Source: Chthonomonas sp. UBA2362 | Lineage (GTDB): Bacteria; Armatimonadota; Fimbriimonadia; Fimbriimonadales; Fimbriimonadaceae | Reading direction: 5' to 3' | DNA: 64,000 nucleotides | Assembly (NCBI GenBank): GCA_002344135.1 | Contig: DDTO01000006.1 | Coordinates: 432,021-496,020 of the forward strand | In this document: one piece after another, positions 34,779 to 43,673 of the stretch | How the letters are laid out: each line of letters opens with the position of its first letter | How positions within the stretch are numbered: the first letter of the stretch is position 1 | The notes under the pieces: model-generated | Databases searched by the model: none | What the model saw: only the letters and a program-made list of their open reading frames with translations | What the model was told of the DNA's origin: nothing | Made by a program: the position numbers and the translations under genes

Positions 34779-35729
34779 TTGCATAGATTAAGCCGGCGTG
34801 GATTCACGCTGATCGAGTTGCTTGTCGTGATTGCGATCATCGCAATTCTCGCTGCTATCCTGTTCCCGGTCTTCGCCCAGGCCAAGGAGGCCGCCAAGAA
34901 GACGTCGTGCATCAGCAACATGCGCCAGCACGTGCAGGCGACCATGATGTACAACGGCGACAACGACGATATGGCGCCGATGGGCGTGAGCGCGAACCCG
35001 CAGAGCGGCATCGTTTCCTTCGTCTTCGACCTCGTCCAGCCCTACATGAAGAGCGTGGAGATCATCCAGTGCCCGAGTTACCCGACGGGCAAGGGAGGCC
35101 AGGACTACGCAGGTAACTGGCAGCAGAACAACTACACGGGCAGCTTGTTCCAGTTCATTCGCACCCGTTGCGGCTCCTGCCGTCCGGCGGGCAACTTCCG
35201 CTATGCGGCCTACACCTTCAACCTCGGCGTCTACGGCATGATGCTGAGCCCGGCTCCGTCCGGACTCGTCACGCGAACCTATCGACCCCAGGGCGGTTCT
35301 GGTATTCCGAGCCCCTCCGAGACCCTTAGCTTCGCAGACGGCTACTTCCCCAAGCGCTACAACCGAACCGAGACCACCGGTGGATGGATCGACTACTGGT
35401 ACAAGTGGGAGATCTGGCCGCGACACACCGGCGGCATGGTCTTCTCCTACGTGGACGGCCACGTGAAGTACTCTCGGTACAACAACATGCCCAAGGGCGG
35501 CGCGGTCCAGCCGAACTGCTCGAACTACGGCAGCTATGCAGCGCGACCGAACTACTACGACTTCAAGGTTCGCCTTTCGCAGTCCATCCTGACGAACTGC
35601 GGCATCAAGGACTTCCCGAAGACCGAGGACCACTTCGAGTGTGTCCCTCACCCCGGCGGAACCCCGAACTTCGGCGATATGCACGGCGTCCCCGGCACCT
35701 GCATCGCCGACATCCAGGACTTCAACTAA
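34779..35729 (+). CDS. Prepilin-type protein with H-x9-DG C-terminal motif (DUF1559-like)
   Basis: 316 residues. The N-terminus carries a type IV prepilin signal: cleavage after the Gly of SRRG, then FTLIELLVVIAIIAILAAIL with Glu5 of the mature form. LFPVFAQAKEAAKKTSC follows, a signature common in Armatimonadota and Planctomycetota. The rest is a pseudopilin globular domain ending with HTGGMVFSYVDGH (H-x9-DG). The start is TTG at 34779, set by TTGGAGGA 6 bases upstream. It is monocistronic, with a perfect terminator. It would be processed by a prepilin peptidase not present here. Confidence 0.9.
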   Translation: MHRLSRRGFTLIELLVVIAIIAILAAILFPVFAQAKEAAKKTSCISNMRQHVQATMMYNGDNDDMAPMGVSANPQSGIVSFVFDLVQPYMKSVEIIQCPSYPTGKGGQDYAGNWQQNNYTGSLFQFIRTRCGSCRPAGNFRYAAYTFNLGVYGMMLSPAPSGLVTRTYRPQGGSGIPSPSETLSFADGYFPKRYNRTETTGGWIDYWYKWEIWPRHTGGMVFSYVDGHVKYSRYNNMPKGGAVQPNCSNYGSYAARPNYYDFKVRLSQSILTNCGIKDFPKTEDHFECVPHPGGTPNFGDMHGVPGTCIADIQDFN

Positions 35730-35743
35730 ATTCGCGACGACCC

Positions 35744-35778
35744 GAGTCCCCTCTCTGCCGGAGAGGGGACTCTTTTTT
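35744..35778 (+). terminator. Rho-independent terminator after the prepilin gene
   Basis: GAGTCCCCTCTC, loop TGCCG, GAGAGGGGACTC: a perfect 12-bp stem followed by six T. Confidence 0.93.
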
Positions 35779-35790
35779 CGGCCGGTGACG

Positions 35791-35796
35791 TATAAT
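35791..35796 (+). promoter_or_regulatory. -10 box (TATAAT) of the riboswitch-ahcY transcript
   Basis: A perfect TATAAT ends 8 bases before the riboswitch aptamer (about 35805). No good -35 box; the promoter abuts the preceding terminator. Confidence 0.65.
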
Positions 35797-35804
35797 ATAG
35801 GCAG

Positions 35805-35880
35805 AACCGAGGGGCGTTGCAGTCCGACGCGGACCAGGCTCGGTTCACGGGCATCGACCCGGCAATAACGGCGCTCGCAA
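35805..35880 (+). ncRNA. S-adenosylhomocysteine (SAH) riboswitch aptamer
   Basis: The sequence matches the ahcY-motif aptamer core: ACCGAGGGGCGTTGCA (35806-35821), then a short hairpin (GTCCgacgcGGAC), CCAGGCTCGGT (35833-35843), a second hairpin (CGGGcatcgaCCCG) and AACGGCGCTC (35867-35876). CCGAG pairs with CTCGG. The three blocks have the order and spacing of the family, and the gene downstream is ahcY, its classical target. SAH riboswitches turn expression on when SAH accumulates. Confidence 0.9.
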
Positions 35881-35910
35881 TCGAAACGGGGTTGCGGGCG
35901 CCTTGCTTTT
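35870..35910 (+). promoter_or_regulatory. Putative terminator of the SAH riboswitch expression platform
   Basis: GGCGCTCGCAA (35870-35880) can pair with TTGCGGGCGCC (35892-35902): 10 Watson-Crick pairs and one G-U, 11-base loop, followed by TTGCTTTT. The 5' arm is the 3' strand of the aptamer, so folding of the SAH-bound aptamer would block this terminator. An alternative stem, GCCTTGCTT (35900-35908) with AAGCAAGGC (35922-35930), buries the T-tract and could form in the ON state. Confidence 0.65.
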
Positions 35911-35964
35911 GGCCGAAGGCTAAGCAAGGCGATCCCCACCTCCGAAGATTCTAGAGGAACCTTT

Positions 35965-37380
35965 ATGCAAACGATACAAACGCCTATGCGCTCCGACTTC
36001 CACGTCGCCGACCTGAGCCTCGCCGATTGGGGCCGACGCGAAATCGCCATCGCCGAAACCGAAATGCCGGGCCTCATGGCCATCCGCGACGAGTACGCCG
36101 CGTCCAAACCGCTGACCGGCGCCCGCATCGCCGGCTCGCTCCACATGACCATCCAGACCGCGGTTCTCATCGAGACTCTGCAGGCGCTCGGCGCCGAGGT
36201 CCGGTGGGCTTCCTGCAACATCTTCAGCACGCAAGACCATGCTGCCGCTGCGATCGCCGCGACGGGAACGCCGGTCTTCGCCTACAAAGGCGAGAGCCTC
36301 GAAGAGTACTGGGAATACACTCACCGCATCATGGAGTGGGGCGACGGGGGAACGCCGAACCTCATCCTCGACGATGGCGGCGATGCCACCTTGCTCGTGC
36401 TCCTCGGATCCCGCGCAGAAGAGGACCCCTCGGTCATCGCCAATCCGACCAGTGAAGAGGAAACGGCACTGTTCTCTTCGATCCGACGGCGCTTGGCGCA
36501 GGACCCGACCTTCTACAGCCGCATCAAAGCCAACATCAAGGGGGTCAGCGAGGAAACGACGACCGGCGTTCACCGCCTCTATCAGATGCAGAAGGAGGGC
36601 CGCCTTCCGTTCCCCGCCTTCAACGTCAACGACAGTGTTACGAAGTCCAAGTTCGACAACCTCTACGGCTGCCGGGAATCCCTCGTCGACGGCATCAAAC
36701 GGGCGACCGACGTTATGATCGCCGGCAAGATCGCCCTGGTGTGCGGCTACGGCGACGTGGGCAAGGGAAGTGCCCAAGCCCTTCGCGCCTTGTCCGCCCA
36801 GGTGTGGGTGACCGAGTGCGACCCCATCTGCGCGCTCCAGGCCGCGATGGAGGGCTTCAAGGTCGTGACCATGGACTATGCCGCCGACAAGGCGGATATC
36901 TTCGTCACCGCCACCGGCAACTACCACGTCATCCGCCACGACCACATGCAGCGGATGAAGAACAACGCCATCGTCTGCAACATCGGCCACTTCGATAACG
37001 AGATCGATATCGCCGCCCTCGAAGGCTACCAATGGGAGGAGATCAAGCCCCAGGTAGACCACGTCATCTTCCCCGACGGCAAGCGGATTATCCTTCTCGC
37101 CAAGGGAAGACTCGTCAACCTCGGCTGTGGAACCGGACATCCGTCTTACGTGATGTCCTCTTCCTTCGCCAACCAGGTCATCGCTCAGATCGAACTGTGG
37201 ACCAAGGCGGGCGAATACGCCCCCGGCGTCTACGTTTTGCCCAAGCACCTCGACGAGAAAGTCGCGAGACTTCAACTCAAGAAACTCGACGCCACTCTCA
37301 CGGTGCTCAGTCCCGATCAGGCGGAGTACATCGGGGTGCCGGTGGACGGTCCATACAAGAGCGACCACTACCGGTACTGA
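35965..37380 (+). CDS. ahcY: Adenosylhomocysteinase
   Basis: Hydrolyses S-adenosylhomocysteine to adenosine and homocysteine, using tightly bound NAD. Family segments: FHVADLSLADWGRREIAIAE, EMPGLMAIRDEYA, GARIAGSLHMTIQTAVLIET, SCNIFSTQDHAAAAIA, FNVNDSVTKSKFDNLYGCRE, VCGYGDVGKGSAQAL (NAD-binding loop), TECDPICALQAAMEG, CNIGHFDNEID and the C-terminal KSDHYRY. Length 471 is that of the longer form with the mid-domain insertion. The ATG has AGAGGAA upstream. It is controlled by the SAH riboswitch before it, and a 15-bp hairpin lies 51 bases after its stop. Confidence 0.97.
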   Translation: MQTIQTPMRSDFHVADLSLADWGRREIAIAETEMPGLMAIRDEYAASKPLTGARIAGSLHMTIQTAVLIETLQALGAEVRWASCNIFSTQDHAAAAIAATGTPVFAYKGESLEEYWEYTHRIMEWGDGGTPNLILDDGGDATLLVLLGSRAEEDPSVIANPTSEEETALFSSIRRRLAQDPTFYSRIKANIKGVSEETTTGVHRLYQMQKEGRLPFPAFNVNDSVTKSKFDNLYGCRESLVDGIKRATDVMIAGKIALVCGYGDVGKGSAQALRALSAQVWVTECDPICALQAAMEGFKVVTMDYAADKADIFVTATGNYHVIRHDHMQRMKNNAIVCNIGHFDNEIDIAALEGYQWEEIKPQVDHVIFPDGKRIILLAKGRLVNLGCGTGHPSYVMSSSFANQVIAQIELWTKAGEYAPGVYVLPKHLDEKVARLQLKKLDATLTVLSPDQAEYIGVPVDGPYKSDHYRY

Positions 37381-37431
37381 GCCAGCGGCCAAAGGGCGCC
37401 TGCGGGACCTCTCCCCGGTTCGCTTCGCTCC

Positions 37432-37464
37432 CCGGCCCTCTCCTGCGCCGCAGGAGAGGGCCGG
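37432..37464. repeat. Perfect 15-bp hairpin after ahcY
   Basis: CCGGCCCTCTCCTGC, loop GCC, GCAGGAGAGGGCCGG. There is no T-tract, so it is either a REP-type element or a transcript-end stabiliser rather than an intrinsic terminator. The flanking CTCTCCCCGGTTCGCTTCG is typical of dispersed GC-rich repeats. Confidence 0.7.
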
Positions 37465-37640
37465 TGTATGGAGTGCGCCGGCTTGACGGCGCTTTGCATG
37501 GCGTGGGTCGACCGCGCGATGCAGCGAGAGCCTAGCCACTTCTCCGGTTGCATCGCGTGAGGGTTCCGAACTAACAGCCGCCGCGCCCCGTCCAATTCAC
37601 AGGCAGATTGCCCTGCCGTGTTCCTATTGGTGTTCGTTCG

Positions 37641-39365
37641 ATGCTAAAGCCTCTATCCCTTCGCGTGTTCTCGTCACTCGCCTTCGTCCTCGCCGCGGGC
37701 TTGGCCATCGGCCAGGTTCAGGGCCCGGGCCATTACTTCCAAAGGCCCGGCGTGCAAGAATTTTCGGGCGAGATGATCGTCCGGCCCCTCCAGGCATCGG
37801 CCTTGAGCGCGGCGCGGGTGCCCTCGGGCTGGCAAACCTATATCCAGGCGCGCGCCCGCCAGCGGATCCTCCCGATCGCGCGCGAGTACGTCGCGGCAAC
37901 CGACGAATACATCATCCGCGTTCCTGCCGGCGAGACCGAGAACACGATGTCCATCCGGCTCATGGCGACCGGCGACTATCAGTACGCAGAGCCGAATTGG
38001 ATCTGCTATCCCCTGCGAACGCCGAACGATCCGCGGTATTCCCAGCAGTGGCATCACGCGGTCGTTAAGTCGCCGCAAGCATGGGACCTCGTAACAGGCA
38101 GTGCGGCGGTAACGGTGGCGGTCGTCGATACGGGCATCGACACGGCTCATCCCGACTTGGCCGCGAACCGCGTGCCCGGCTACAACTCGGTCGATCGCAA
38201 GGCGGAGGTCGACGGCGGCGCAGTGAACGACATCAACGGCCACGGAACCCACGTGGCGGGCGACGCGGCGGCCATCGGGAACAACGGCGTCGGCGTCTGC
38301 GGCATGGGGTGGAACTTCCGGATCATGATGGTGCGCACGAGCAACAGTCCCGGCGGCGGCGCCTCGATCGCGGACATTACCGGAGGCGCCAGGTGGGCGG
38401 CCGACAACGGCGCGAAGTCGGTCAGCGCCAGCTACGGCGGTGTGGACTCGGCGACGGTGGGGACGACAGGCACTTACATCAAGACCAAGGGCGCGCTGTT
38501 CTTGTATGCGGCAGGCAACGACAATCGCGATCTCGCCAATTTTTCGCATGCCGACACGATCGTCGTGGGCGCCTCTGATCCCTCGGATCGGAAGGCGGGC
38601 TTTTCCGCGTACGGCCGTGGCGTTCACGTCTTCGCTCCCGGCGTAAATATCTTGAGCACGACCCGCGGGGGCGCTTACGGAGAGTCTTCGGGAACGAGCA
38701 TGGCGACGCCTGTCGCCAACGGAGTGGTCGGACTGATCTATGCCGCCAACCCAGGCCTCACCGCCGATCAGGTTCAAGAGGCGCTCGAAAGCACCTGCGA
38801 CACGATCGGGCCGGGCACCATCTTCGGCAAGGGGCGGATCAACGCCTTCAAAGCGGTGCAGCGGGCACTATCCTTGCAGCAGCGGACAATCGCCCCGAAC
38901 ACCATCGCGACCACCGAGGGCACCTGGCTCCGTGGCACCGTCGCCGACGTTGCCCTGCCGAACACCGGCCGCTCCTACGACATCGAGAGCCGCCGAATCC
39001 CGCTCGGTGAGGTGGCCGCCTACACCTGCACGTTCCCCTCGGGCAGCACTCGCTCGCGGGTGTACTCGCTGCGGTTCAGCTCGCAGGGTGTCGCCGTGCC
39101 GAACACCTTGGTGACCGGCATGATGTACGCTTGGAACTTCAACACCGGCGCATGGGAACTCTTGTCCCAGTTCCTGGTTCCCTCGACGGGCTCCACGATC
39201 CACCACAAAACGATCGAGTCGAACCCCGGCCGGTTCGTGGGGACGAATGGCGAAGTGCGAACGATGATCCGCACGGTCAGCACGACCCGCGGCGGCGGCA
39301 TGCCCCCGCTGAGATACGAGCTGAAAGCCCGATACGCGGGCCTGGCGGTCGGCGCGCTGCCGTAG
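37641..39365 (+). CDS. Secreted S8 (subtilisin-like) serine protease
   Basis: 574 residues from ATG 37641. Signal peptide (MLKPLSLRVFSSLAFVLAAG), then a prodomain-like region (about 40-125), then the subtilase domain with the catalytic triad in VAVVDTGIDTAHPD (Asp163), INGHGTHVAG (His201) and SSGTSMATPVANG (Ser353), and oxyanion Asn in AAGNDN. A C-terminal beta domain of about 150 residues follows (VADVALPNTGRSYDIESR and onward), probably a substrate- or surface-binding module. The longer frame from 37608 adds 11 residues before the signal peptide and is less likely. Confidence 0.92.
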   Translation: MLKPLSLRVFSSLAFVLAAGLAIGQVQGPGHYFQRPGVQEFSGEMIVRPLQASALSAARVPSGWQTYIQARARQRILPIAREYVAATDEYIIRVPAGETENTMSIRLMATGDYQYAEPNWICYPLRTPNDPRYSQQWHHAVVKSPQAWDLVTGSAAVTVAVVDTGIDTAHPDLAANRVPGYNSVDRKAEVDGGAVNDINGHGTHVAGDAAAIGNNGVGVCGMGWNFRIMMVRTSNSPGGGASIADITGGARWAADNGAKSVSASYGGVDSATVGTTGTYIKTKGALFLYAAGNDNRDLANFSHADTIVVGASDPSDRKAGFSAYGRGVHVFAPGVNILSTTRGGAYGESSGTSMATPVANGVVGLIYAANPGLTADQVQEALESTCDTIGPGTIFGKGRINAFKAVQRALSLQQRTIAPNTIATTEGTWLRGTVADVALPNTGRSYDIESRRIPLGEVAAYTCTFPSGSTRSRVYSLRFSSQGVAVPNTLVTGMMYAWNFNTGAWELLSQFLVPSTGSTIHHKTIESNPGRFVGTNGEVRTMIRTVSTTRGGGMPPLRYELKARYAGLAVGALP

Positions 39366-39425
39366 GGTACTAATTTCGCGAGGAGGCCACTGGTGGGCGA
39401 TAGCCGGGCGGCGAATGAGGCATTC

Positions 39426-39502
39426 TGGTCGGGGCGACACGATTCGAACGTGCGACCTCTTCCACCCCATGGAAGCGCGCTACCAAACTGCGCCACGCCC
39501 CG
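39426..39502 (-). tRNA. tRNA-Pro (anticodon GGG), CCA encoded
   Basis: On the minus strand the acceptor stem CGGGGCG pairs with CGCCCCG. The D arm contains GCGCAGTTTGGTAGCGC. The anticodon stem CTTCC/GGAAG closes the loop ATGGGGT with anticodon GGG, reading CCC (and CCU). The T arm has GTTCGAATC. ACCA is genomically encoded at the 3' end. All arms are intact. Confidence 0.93.
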
Positions 39503-39574
39503 CGACCGGCGCAGATGATACCTCTCGGGGGGCGGCGGGTGGGACCGGCGGATCGTCTGGGCGCCGGCAGACGT

Positions 39575-39580
39575 TATACT
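39575..39580 (+). promoter_or_regulatory. -10 box (TATACT) of the PBP operon
   Basis: TATACT ends 8 bases before the GTG at 39589; no Shine-Dalgarno sequence follows. It supports a leaderless GTG start downstream of the tRNA. Confidence 0.5.
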
Positions 39581-39588
39581 CTGTAGCC

Positions 39589-41853
39589 GTGGCGATCAGC
39601 ACTGCCGGTCAGGTAAGAACGCGCCCCCGTCCCCGATCCAGTTGGAAGCGACGGGTGAAGATCGCCTTTGCCATCCTCTTCGTGATCTTGGTCGGAGGAG
39701 CGATCTGGGGCAGCCTCTGGTTCAACCACCAGCTGAACAAGGCCGCCGCCAAGGTTGGGAGCCTCGACAAGCTGATGCTGGCGACCCGGATTCAGCCGAC
39801 GGTGATCATGAGCGCCGACGGCCATGTCCTCTACACGATGGCGAGCGAGTACCGCAAGCCGATCGAGAACCTCGACGAGGTGCCGGAAAAGGTCCGCTAT
39901 GCGACGATCGCCGCCGAGGACAAGCGGTTCTACGAACATCACGGCGTCGACGCTTTCGCGCTTGCCCGTGCGGTGATGACCAACGCGCGCGAGGGTCGTA
40001 CCGCTCAAGGCGGCAGCACTCTCACGATGCAGCTCGCCAAGCGTGTCTATACCGACACCAGCAAGTCGCTTCAACGCAAGGTCGACGACATCGCCCTCGC
40101 GATGGCGATCGAGGATAAGCTCACCAAGGACGAGATACTCCTCCTCTATCTGAACCAAGTGTATTACGGACAGCGGGCCTACGGTATCCGCGCTGCCGCC
40201 GACGTGTACTTCGGCAAGCCTCTCGATGAACTGACGATTGCCGAAGCCGCCCTGCTGGCTCGCTGTGTGCGGCGGCCCAGCGACCAGAACCCGGTCGTGA
40301 ACCCGAAAAGGGCGATCGAAAACCGCGATATCGTGCTCAATGTGATGCTCGAAGAGAAGATGATCACCCAAGCGGAGTACGACGAAGCGATTGCCGAGCC
40401 GCTCAAACTCCGAACGTCCGCCGTCAAAATCCTCGCTGGCATTAAGACGGCCCCCTACTTCGTCGATTGGATTCTCGATCAACTTCATGACGACTTCCCC
40501 GAGATCGACGTCGGCAAGGGCGGCTACCGTATCGAGACCACCCTCAATCTGCGGATTCAGAAGGAAGCCGAGAAGCAGGTGAAAAAGCTGGTGGAAACTT
40601 ATCGCCGCAACAAGGTCACGACTGCCGCGTTTGTCGTGATGGATACTCAGGGTCAGGTCAAGGCAATGGTCGGCGGCGTGGACTATGAGCGCAACCAATA
40701 CAACATCGTTACCCAGGGTGCCCGCCAGCCTGGTTCTGCCTTCAAGCCCTTCGTCTATTCGGCGGGACTGGAACTGGGCAAGCTGAAGCCCAGCGATGCC
40801 CTGAGCAACGACCGATTTATCTACCGCGACCCCTACACGGGCAAGGTCACCGCGTTCAAGAACGCTTCGGGGAAATACGGCGGCCATGTAAGTCTTCGAA
40901 CGGCGGTCAGCCAGTCGATGAACATGCCCGCCCTGCGAGCAAACGAGCGGACCGGCCCTTCGAACGTCGTAGCCGTCGCCCACGGCAACTTCGGCTTCTC
41001 GACGCGGATGGACGCCGTCATCTCCCTTGCCCTCGGCGCCTGCGCGGTGCGGCCGATCGAGATGGCTCAGGCCTACAGCGTCTTCGCCCTCAACGGCGAC
41101 CGTGCCACGCCGTACGGCATTCGTAAGATCGTCGGGCAGGACGGCCAAGTGGTGAAGGCATTCCAGCCGAACATCAAGCGCAACGTTCTCAGCGAGAACA
41201 CGGTCCGCATCATGGACGGCCTCATGCGAGCGGTCGTCACCAGCGGCACCGGCCGACGCGCCGGCTCGGTTCTGAACGCTCGCGGCAAGACCGGCACGAC
41301 CGACTCGAACCGCGATGCGTGGTTTTGCGGCTACACGGACGAACTCGTCGGGATCGGCTGGATCGGAAACGAGATCAAGAGCAGGAGCGGCGTGCGCAAA
41401 TGGGACTACGAGCCGATGGCGCGCGGAACCTTCGGCGGCACCGTCACGATCACGATGTGGGCGCCGATCATGGGAGCCGCCCAGAAGATCATGGGCGAAA
41501 AGCGCCGAGAAATCCGCGAGTACTTCCCGCCGGTTGGCGACGCTCTGCCCAGCGGCATCACCAGCGATGAAACGGCAGAAGATGTCGCTACCGGAAAGAA
41601 AGACCCGTCGGCCGTGCCGGGTGTCGTGATTGGCGACGGCGCTACGACGGAGCCGCCGTCAGACGGTGCCACCGGGACCGAACCTCCTCCACAGAGCCGC
41701 CGAACCGCGCGTGAGGCAGAGGATGGCGAGGTTCAACTAGAGATCTGCGCCGATTCCGGATTGAGGGCCACGCGCTACTGCCCCGAGACGATTCGTCGTC
41801 CGTTCCGAGTCGGGGGAGCCCCGAAGGGCACTTGTCGCCTCCACGGGCCCTGA
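39589..41853 (+). CDS. Class A penicillin-binding protein (PBP1A-type)
   Basis: 754 residues from GTG 39589. Basic cytoplasmic tail, one membrane helix (about residues 19-42), then the GT51 glycosyltransferase (AAEDKRFYEHHGVD, RTAQGGSTLTMQLAKR, KDEILLLYLNQVYYG) and the transpeptidase with GARQPGSAFKPFVYS (SxxK), AVSQSMNMPA (SxN) and ARGKTGTTDSN (KTG). It polymerises and crosslinks peptidoglycan outside the membrane. The C-terminal extension is Pro/Thr-rich and ends with a Cys-containing segment (ICADSGLRATRYCPE) as in many PBP1 proteins. The frame runs open upstream through the tRNA, which is not coding. Confidence 0.94.
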   Translation: MAISTAGQVRTRPRPRSSWKRRVKIAFAILFVILVGGAIWGSLWFNHQLNKAAAKVGSLDKLMLATRIQPTVIMSADGHVLYTMASEYRKPIENLDEVPEKVRYATIAAEDKRFYEHHGVDAFALARAVMTNAREGRTAQGGSTLTMQLAKRVYTDTSKSLQRKVDDIALAMAIEDKLTKDEILLLYLNQVYYGQRAYGIRAAADVYFGKPLDELTIAEAALLARCVRRPSDQNPVVNPKRAIENRDIVLNVMLEEKMITQAEYDEAIAEPLKLRTSAVKILAGIKTAPYFVDWILDQLHDDFPEIDVGKGGYRIETTLNLRIQKEAEKQVKKLVETYRRNKVTTAAFVVMDTQGQVKAMVGGVDYERNQYNIVTQGARQPGSAFKPFVYSAGLELGKLKPSDALSNDRFIYRDPYTGKVTAFKNASGKYGGHVSLRTAVSQSMNMPALRANERTGPSNVVAVAHGNFGFSTRMDAVISLALGACAVRPIEMAQAYSVFALNGDRATPYGIRKIVGQDGQVVKAFQPNIKRNVLSENTVRIMDGLMRAVVTSGTGRRAGSVLNARGKTGTTDSNRDAWFCGYTDELVGIGWIGNEIKSRSGVRKWDYEPMARGTFGGTVTITMWAPIMGAAQKIMGEKRREIREYFPPVGDALPSGITSDETAEDVATGKKDPSAVPGVVIGDGATTEPPSDGATGTEPPPQSRRTAREAEDGEVQLEICADSGLRATRYCPETIRRPFRVGGAPKGTCRLHGP

Positions 41854-41855
41854 CG

Positions 41856-43673
41856 ATGTCGATCATCCATCAGGAGCGGCAGCGCAAGCTCGACGCGCGC
41901 CACGCGATCTTTCCCGCCGTAATCTTTGCGGTCTTTACGGTCTTCTTTTGCCGGCTTTGGTTCCTGCAGGTCGTCGAGGCAGAGGCCTTGTCCGCGAAGG
42001 CCGAGACCCTTCGTCACGCGACGGTGCCGAAACCCGCGCCAAGGGGCCGAATCGTGGATCGCGCCGGCGTCCCGATCGCCGCGGTGAAGTCGGAAATCGT
42101 GATCACGGCTCAGCCCGCCCTTGTCAAGAAGCATCCGGAAGGGCTTCAGAATCTGGCCCGTCTGTTGAACGTGCCCATCACCAAGCTGCAGGAGAAGGTC
42201 GACGATGCCGCATGGCGGCCCTTCCTGCCCACGCCGATCTATCTGCCTGCTCCAATCGATGTCGCCACTCGCGTGGCGGAAGGGTCCCAGTACTTCCCTG
42301 GGCTCGGTGTCGAGACGCTCCCGATGCGCTCTTATCCCGATTCGCGAAGCTTCACGCATATCTTGGGCTATGCCTGGGTGCCCGACGAACGCGACGTCGC
42401 CCGCGTCAAGGCGATGGGCCTGAAGACCGCCGATTACGTGGGCAAGAACGGCCTCGAGTGGTTCTATGAACGAGACTTGATGGGCCAACCCGGCTCGGTC
42501 AAGATGGAGCTCAACGCCAAGGGAAGACCGGTCCGGGCGATCGAACGAAGCAACGCGGTTCCCGGCAGTCAACTCGTGCTCAGCCTGGATTCCGACCTCC
42601 AGCGTTTCGCCCAGGAAGAACTGGACAGGCGTGGCTTCCGAGGCGCAGTCGTCGCTATCGAGCCCGGCACCGGCGAGGTACTCGCGCTCACGAGCGCCCC
42701 GACCTACGATGCCGACCTCTTTAGCCGAGGGATCAGCCGAAAGGACTACCAGGCCTTGCTCGACGACCCTGGGAAACCGCTCATCAACCGCGCAATCTAT
42801 TCGGCGTACGCGCCGGGCTCGACCTTCAAGATCGTGACCTCGATCGCGGCGATGCAGCAAGGAGTCTGGTCCCCGACCGCAACCATCAACTGTCCCGGGT
42901 ACTACGCCATGGGGCGAGGCCGGCCCTTCCGGTGCTTGGGGCGACACGGGTCCATTCCGTTTCGAGCCGCGATGGCCCGCTCGTGCAATACCTACTTCAT
43001 CACTCTGGGAATGCGATCGGGACTCGATGGCCTGCGAAAGGCCTGCAAGGACGTCGGACTTGGTGCGAAGATGGGAATCGATCTGCGAGGAGAAGGCTCG
43101 GGTCTCGTGCCCACCGCCGATTGGGTCGCCAAGCACATGGCCGATGGCAAGTACTATCCCGGCAACATCGCTCAGTTTAGCGTCGGACAGGGCGAGTTGG
43201 CGGTGACACCACTCCAGATGGCCTGCGTCGTTTCCTTGGTGGCGAATCGGGGGGTCTCCTATAAGCCTCATCTGGTGCGATCCATCGTTCCCGCAGGTTC
43301 GCTGGAGCAGGCCGTCCCGGTCGAGCCTCAGGTGCTGGGAAAAGTCGATGCCCCGCCGCAGTTTTGGGACGCTCTTCAGGGCGCCCTCTTCCAAGTTATC
43401 GAGGGAGGCACCGCGACCCGGAACGCGAAGATCGCCGGACTCGCGTGGGGAGGAAAGACCGGGTCGGCCGAGAACCGACGCGACAGCAAGACCCATAGCT
43501 GGTTCGTGGCGTTCGCTCCTCTGGACCAGCCCAAGATCGCCATCTGCGTGATGCTCGAGAATGCCGGGCATGGAGGAGACGAGGCGGCGCCCGTGGCAGC
43601 AGCGATCGTTCGGCGTTACCTCATCGATCGGGAGCGGGATCGCCCTTCAGCGGAAGCAGCCCCGCCTCGATGA
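41856..43673 (+). CDS. mrdA: Class B penicillin-binding protein (PBP2-type)
   Basis: 605 residues from ATG 41856, 2 bases after the PBP1A stop. One membrane helix (about 19-37) precedes the dimerisation domain (PAPRGRIVDRAGVPIAAV, DSRSFTHILGYAW) and the transpeptidase domain with YAPGSTFKIVTSIAAM (SxxK), ARSCNTYFITLG (SxN) and WGGKTGSAEN (KTG). The sequence FSVGQGELAVTPLQMA is typical of PBP2/FtsI. The likely role is elongation-type crosslinking; PBP2 versus FtsI cannot be settled without phylogeny. The last 53 bases overlap a convergent gene. Confidence 0.9.
   Translation: MSIIHQERQRKLDARHAIFPAVIFAVFTVFFCRLWFLQVVEAEALSAKAETLRHATVPKPAPRGRIVDRAGVPIAAVKSEIVITAQPALVKKHPEGLQNLARLLNVPITKLQEKVDDAAWRPFLPTPIYLPAPIDVATRVAEGSQYFPGLGVETLPMRSYPDSRSFTHILGYAWVPDERDVARVKAMGLKTADYVGKNGLEWFYERDLMGQPGSVKMELNAKGRPVRAIERSNAVPGSQLVLSLDSDLQRFAQEELDRRGFRGAVVAIEPGTGEVLALTSAPTYDADLFSRGISRKDYQALLDDPGKPLINRAIYSAYAPGSTFKIVTSIAAMQQGVWSPTATINCPGYYAMGRGRPFRCLGRHGSIPFRAAMARSCNTYFITLGMRSGLDGLRKACKDVGLGAKMGIDLRGEGSGLVPTADWVAKHMADGKYYPGNIAQFSVGQGELAVTPLQMACVVSLVANRGVSYKPHLVRSIVPAGSLEQAVPVEPQVLGKVDAPPQFWDALQGALFQVIEGGTATRNAKIAGLAWGGKTGSAENRRDSKTHSWFVAFAPLDQPKIAICVMLENAGHGGDEAAPVAAAIVRRYLIDRERDRPSAEAAPPR

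Noticed and set aside
35920..37539. 539-residue minus-strand frame opposite ahcY
   Set aside because: ahcY is certain; the antisense frame has no motif and would run through the riboswitch.
39415..39588. N-terminal extension of the PBP1A frame
   Set aside because: It runs through the tRNA-Pro gene and a promoter; GTG 39589 is the sensible start.
39574..43571. 524- and 598-residue minus-strand frames opposite the PBPs
   Set aside because: Antisense shadows of two PBPs with intact catalytic motifs.
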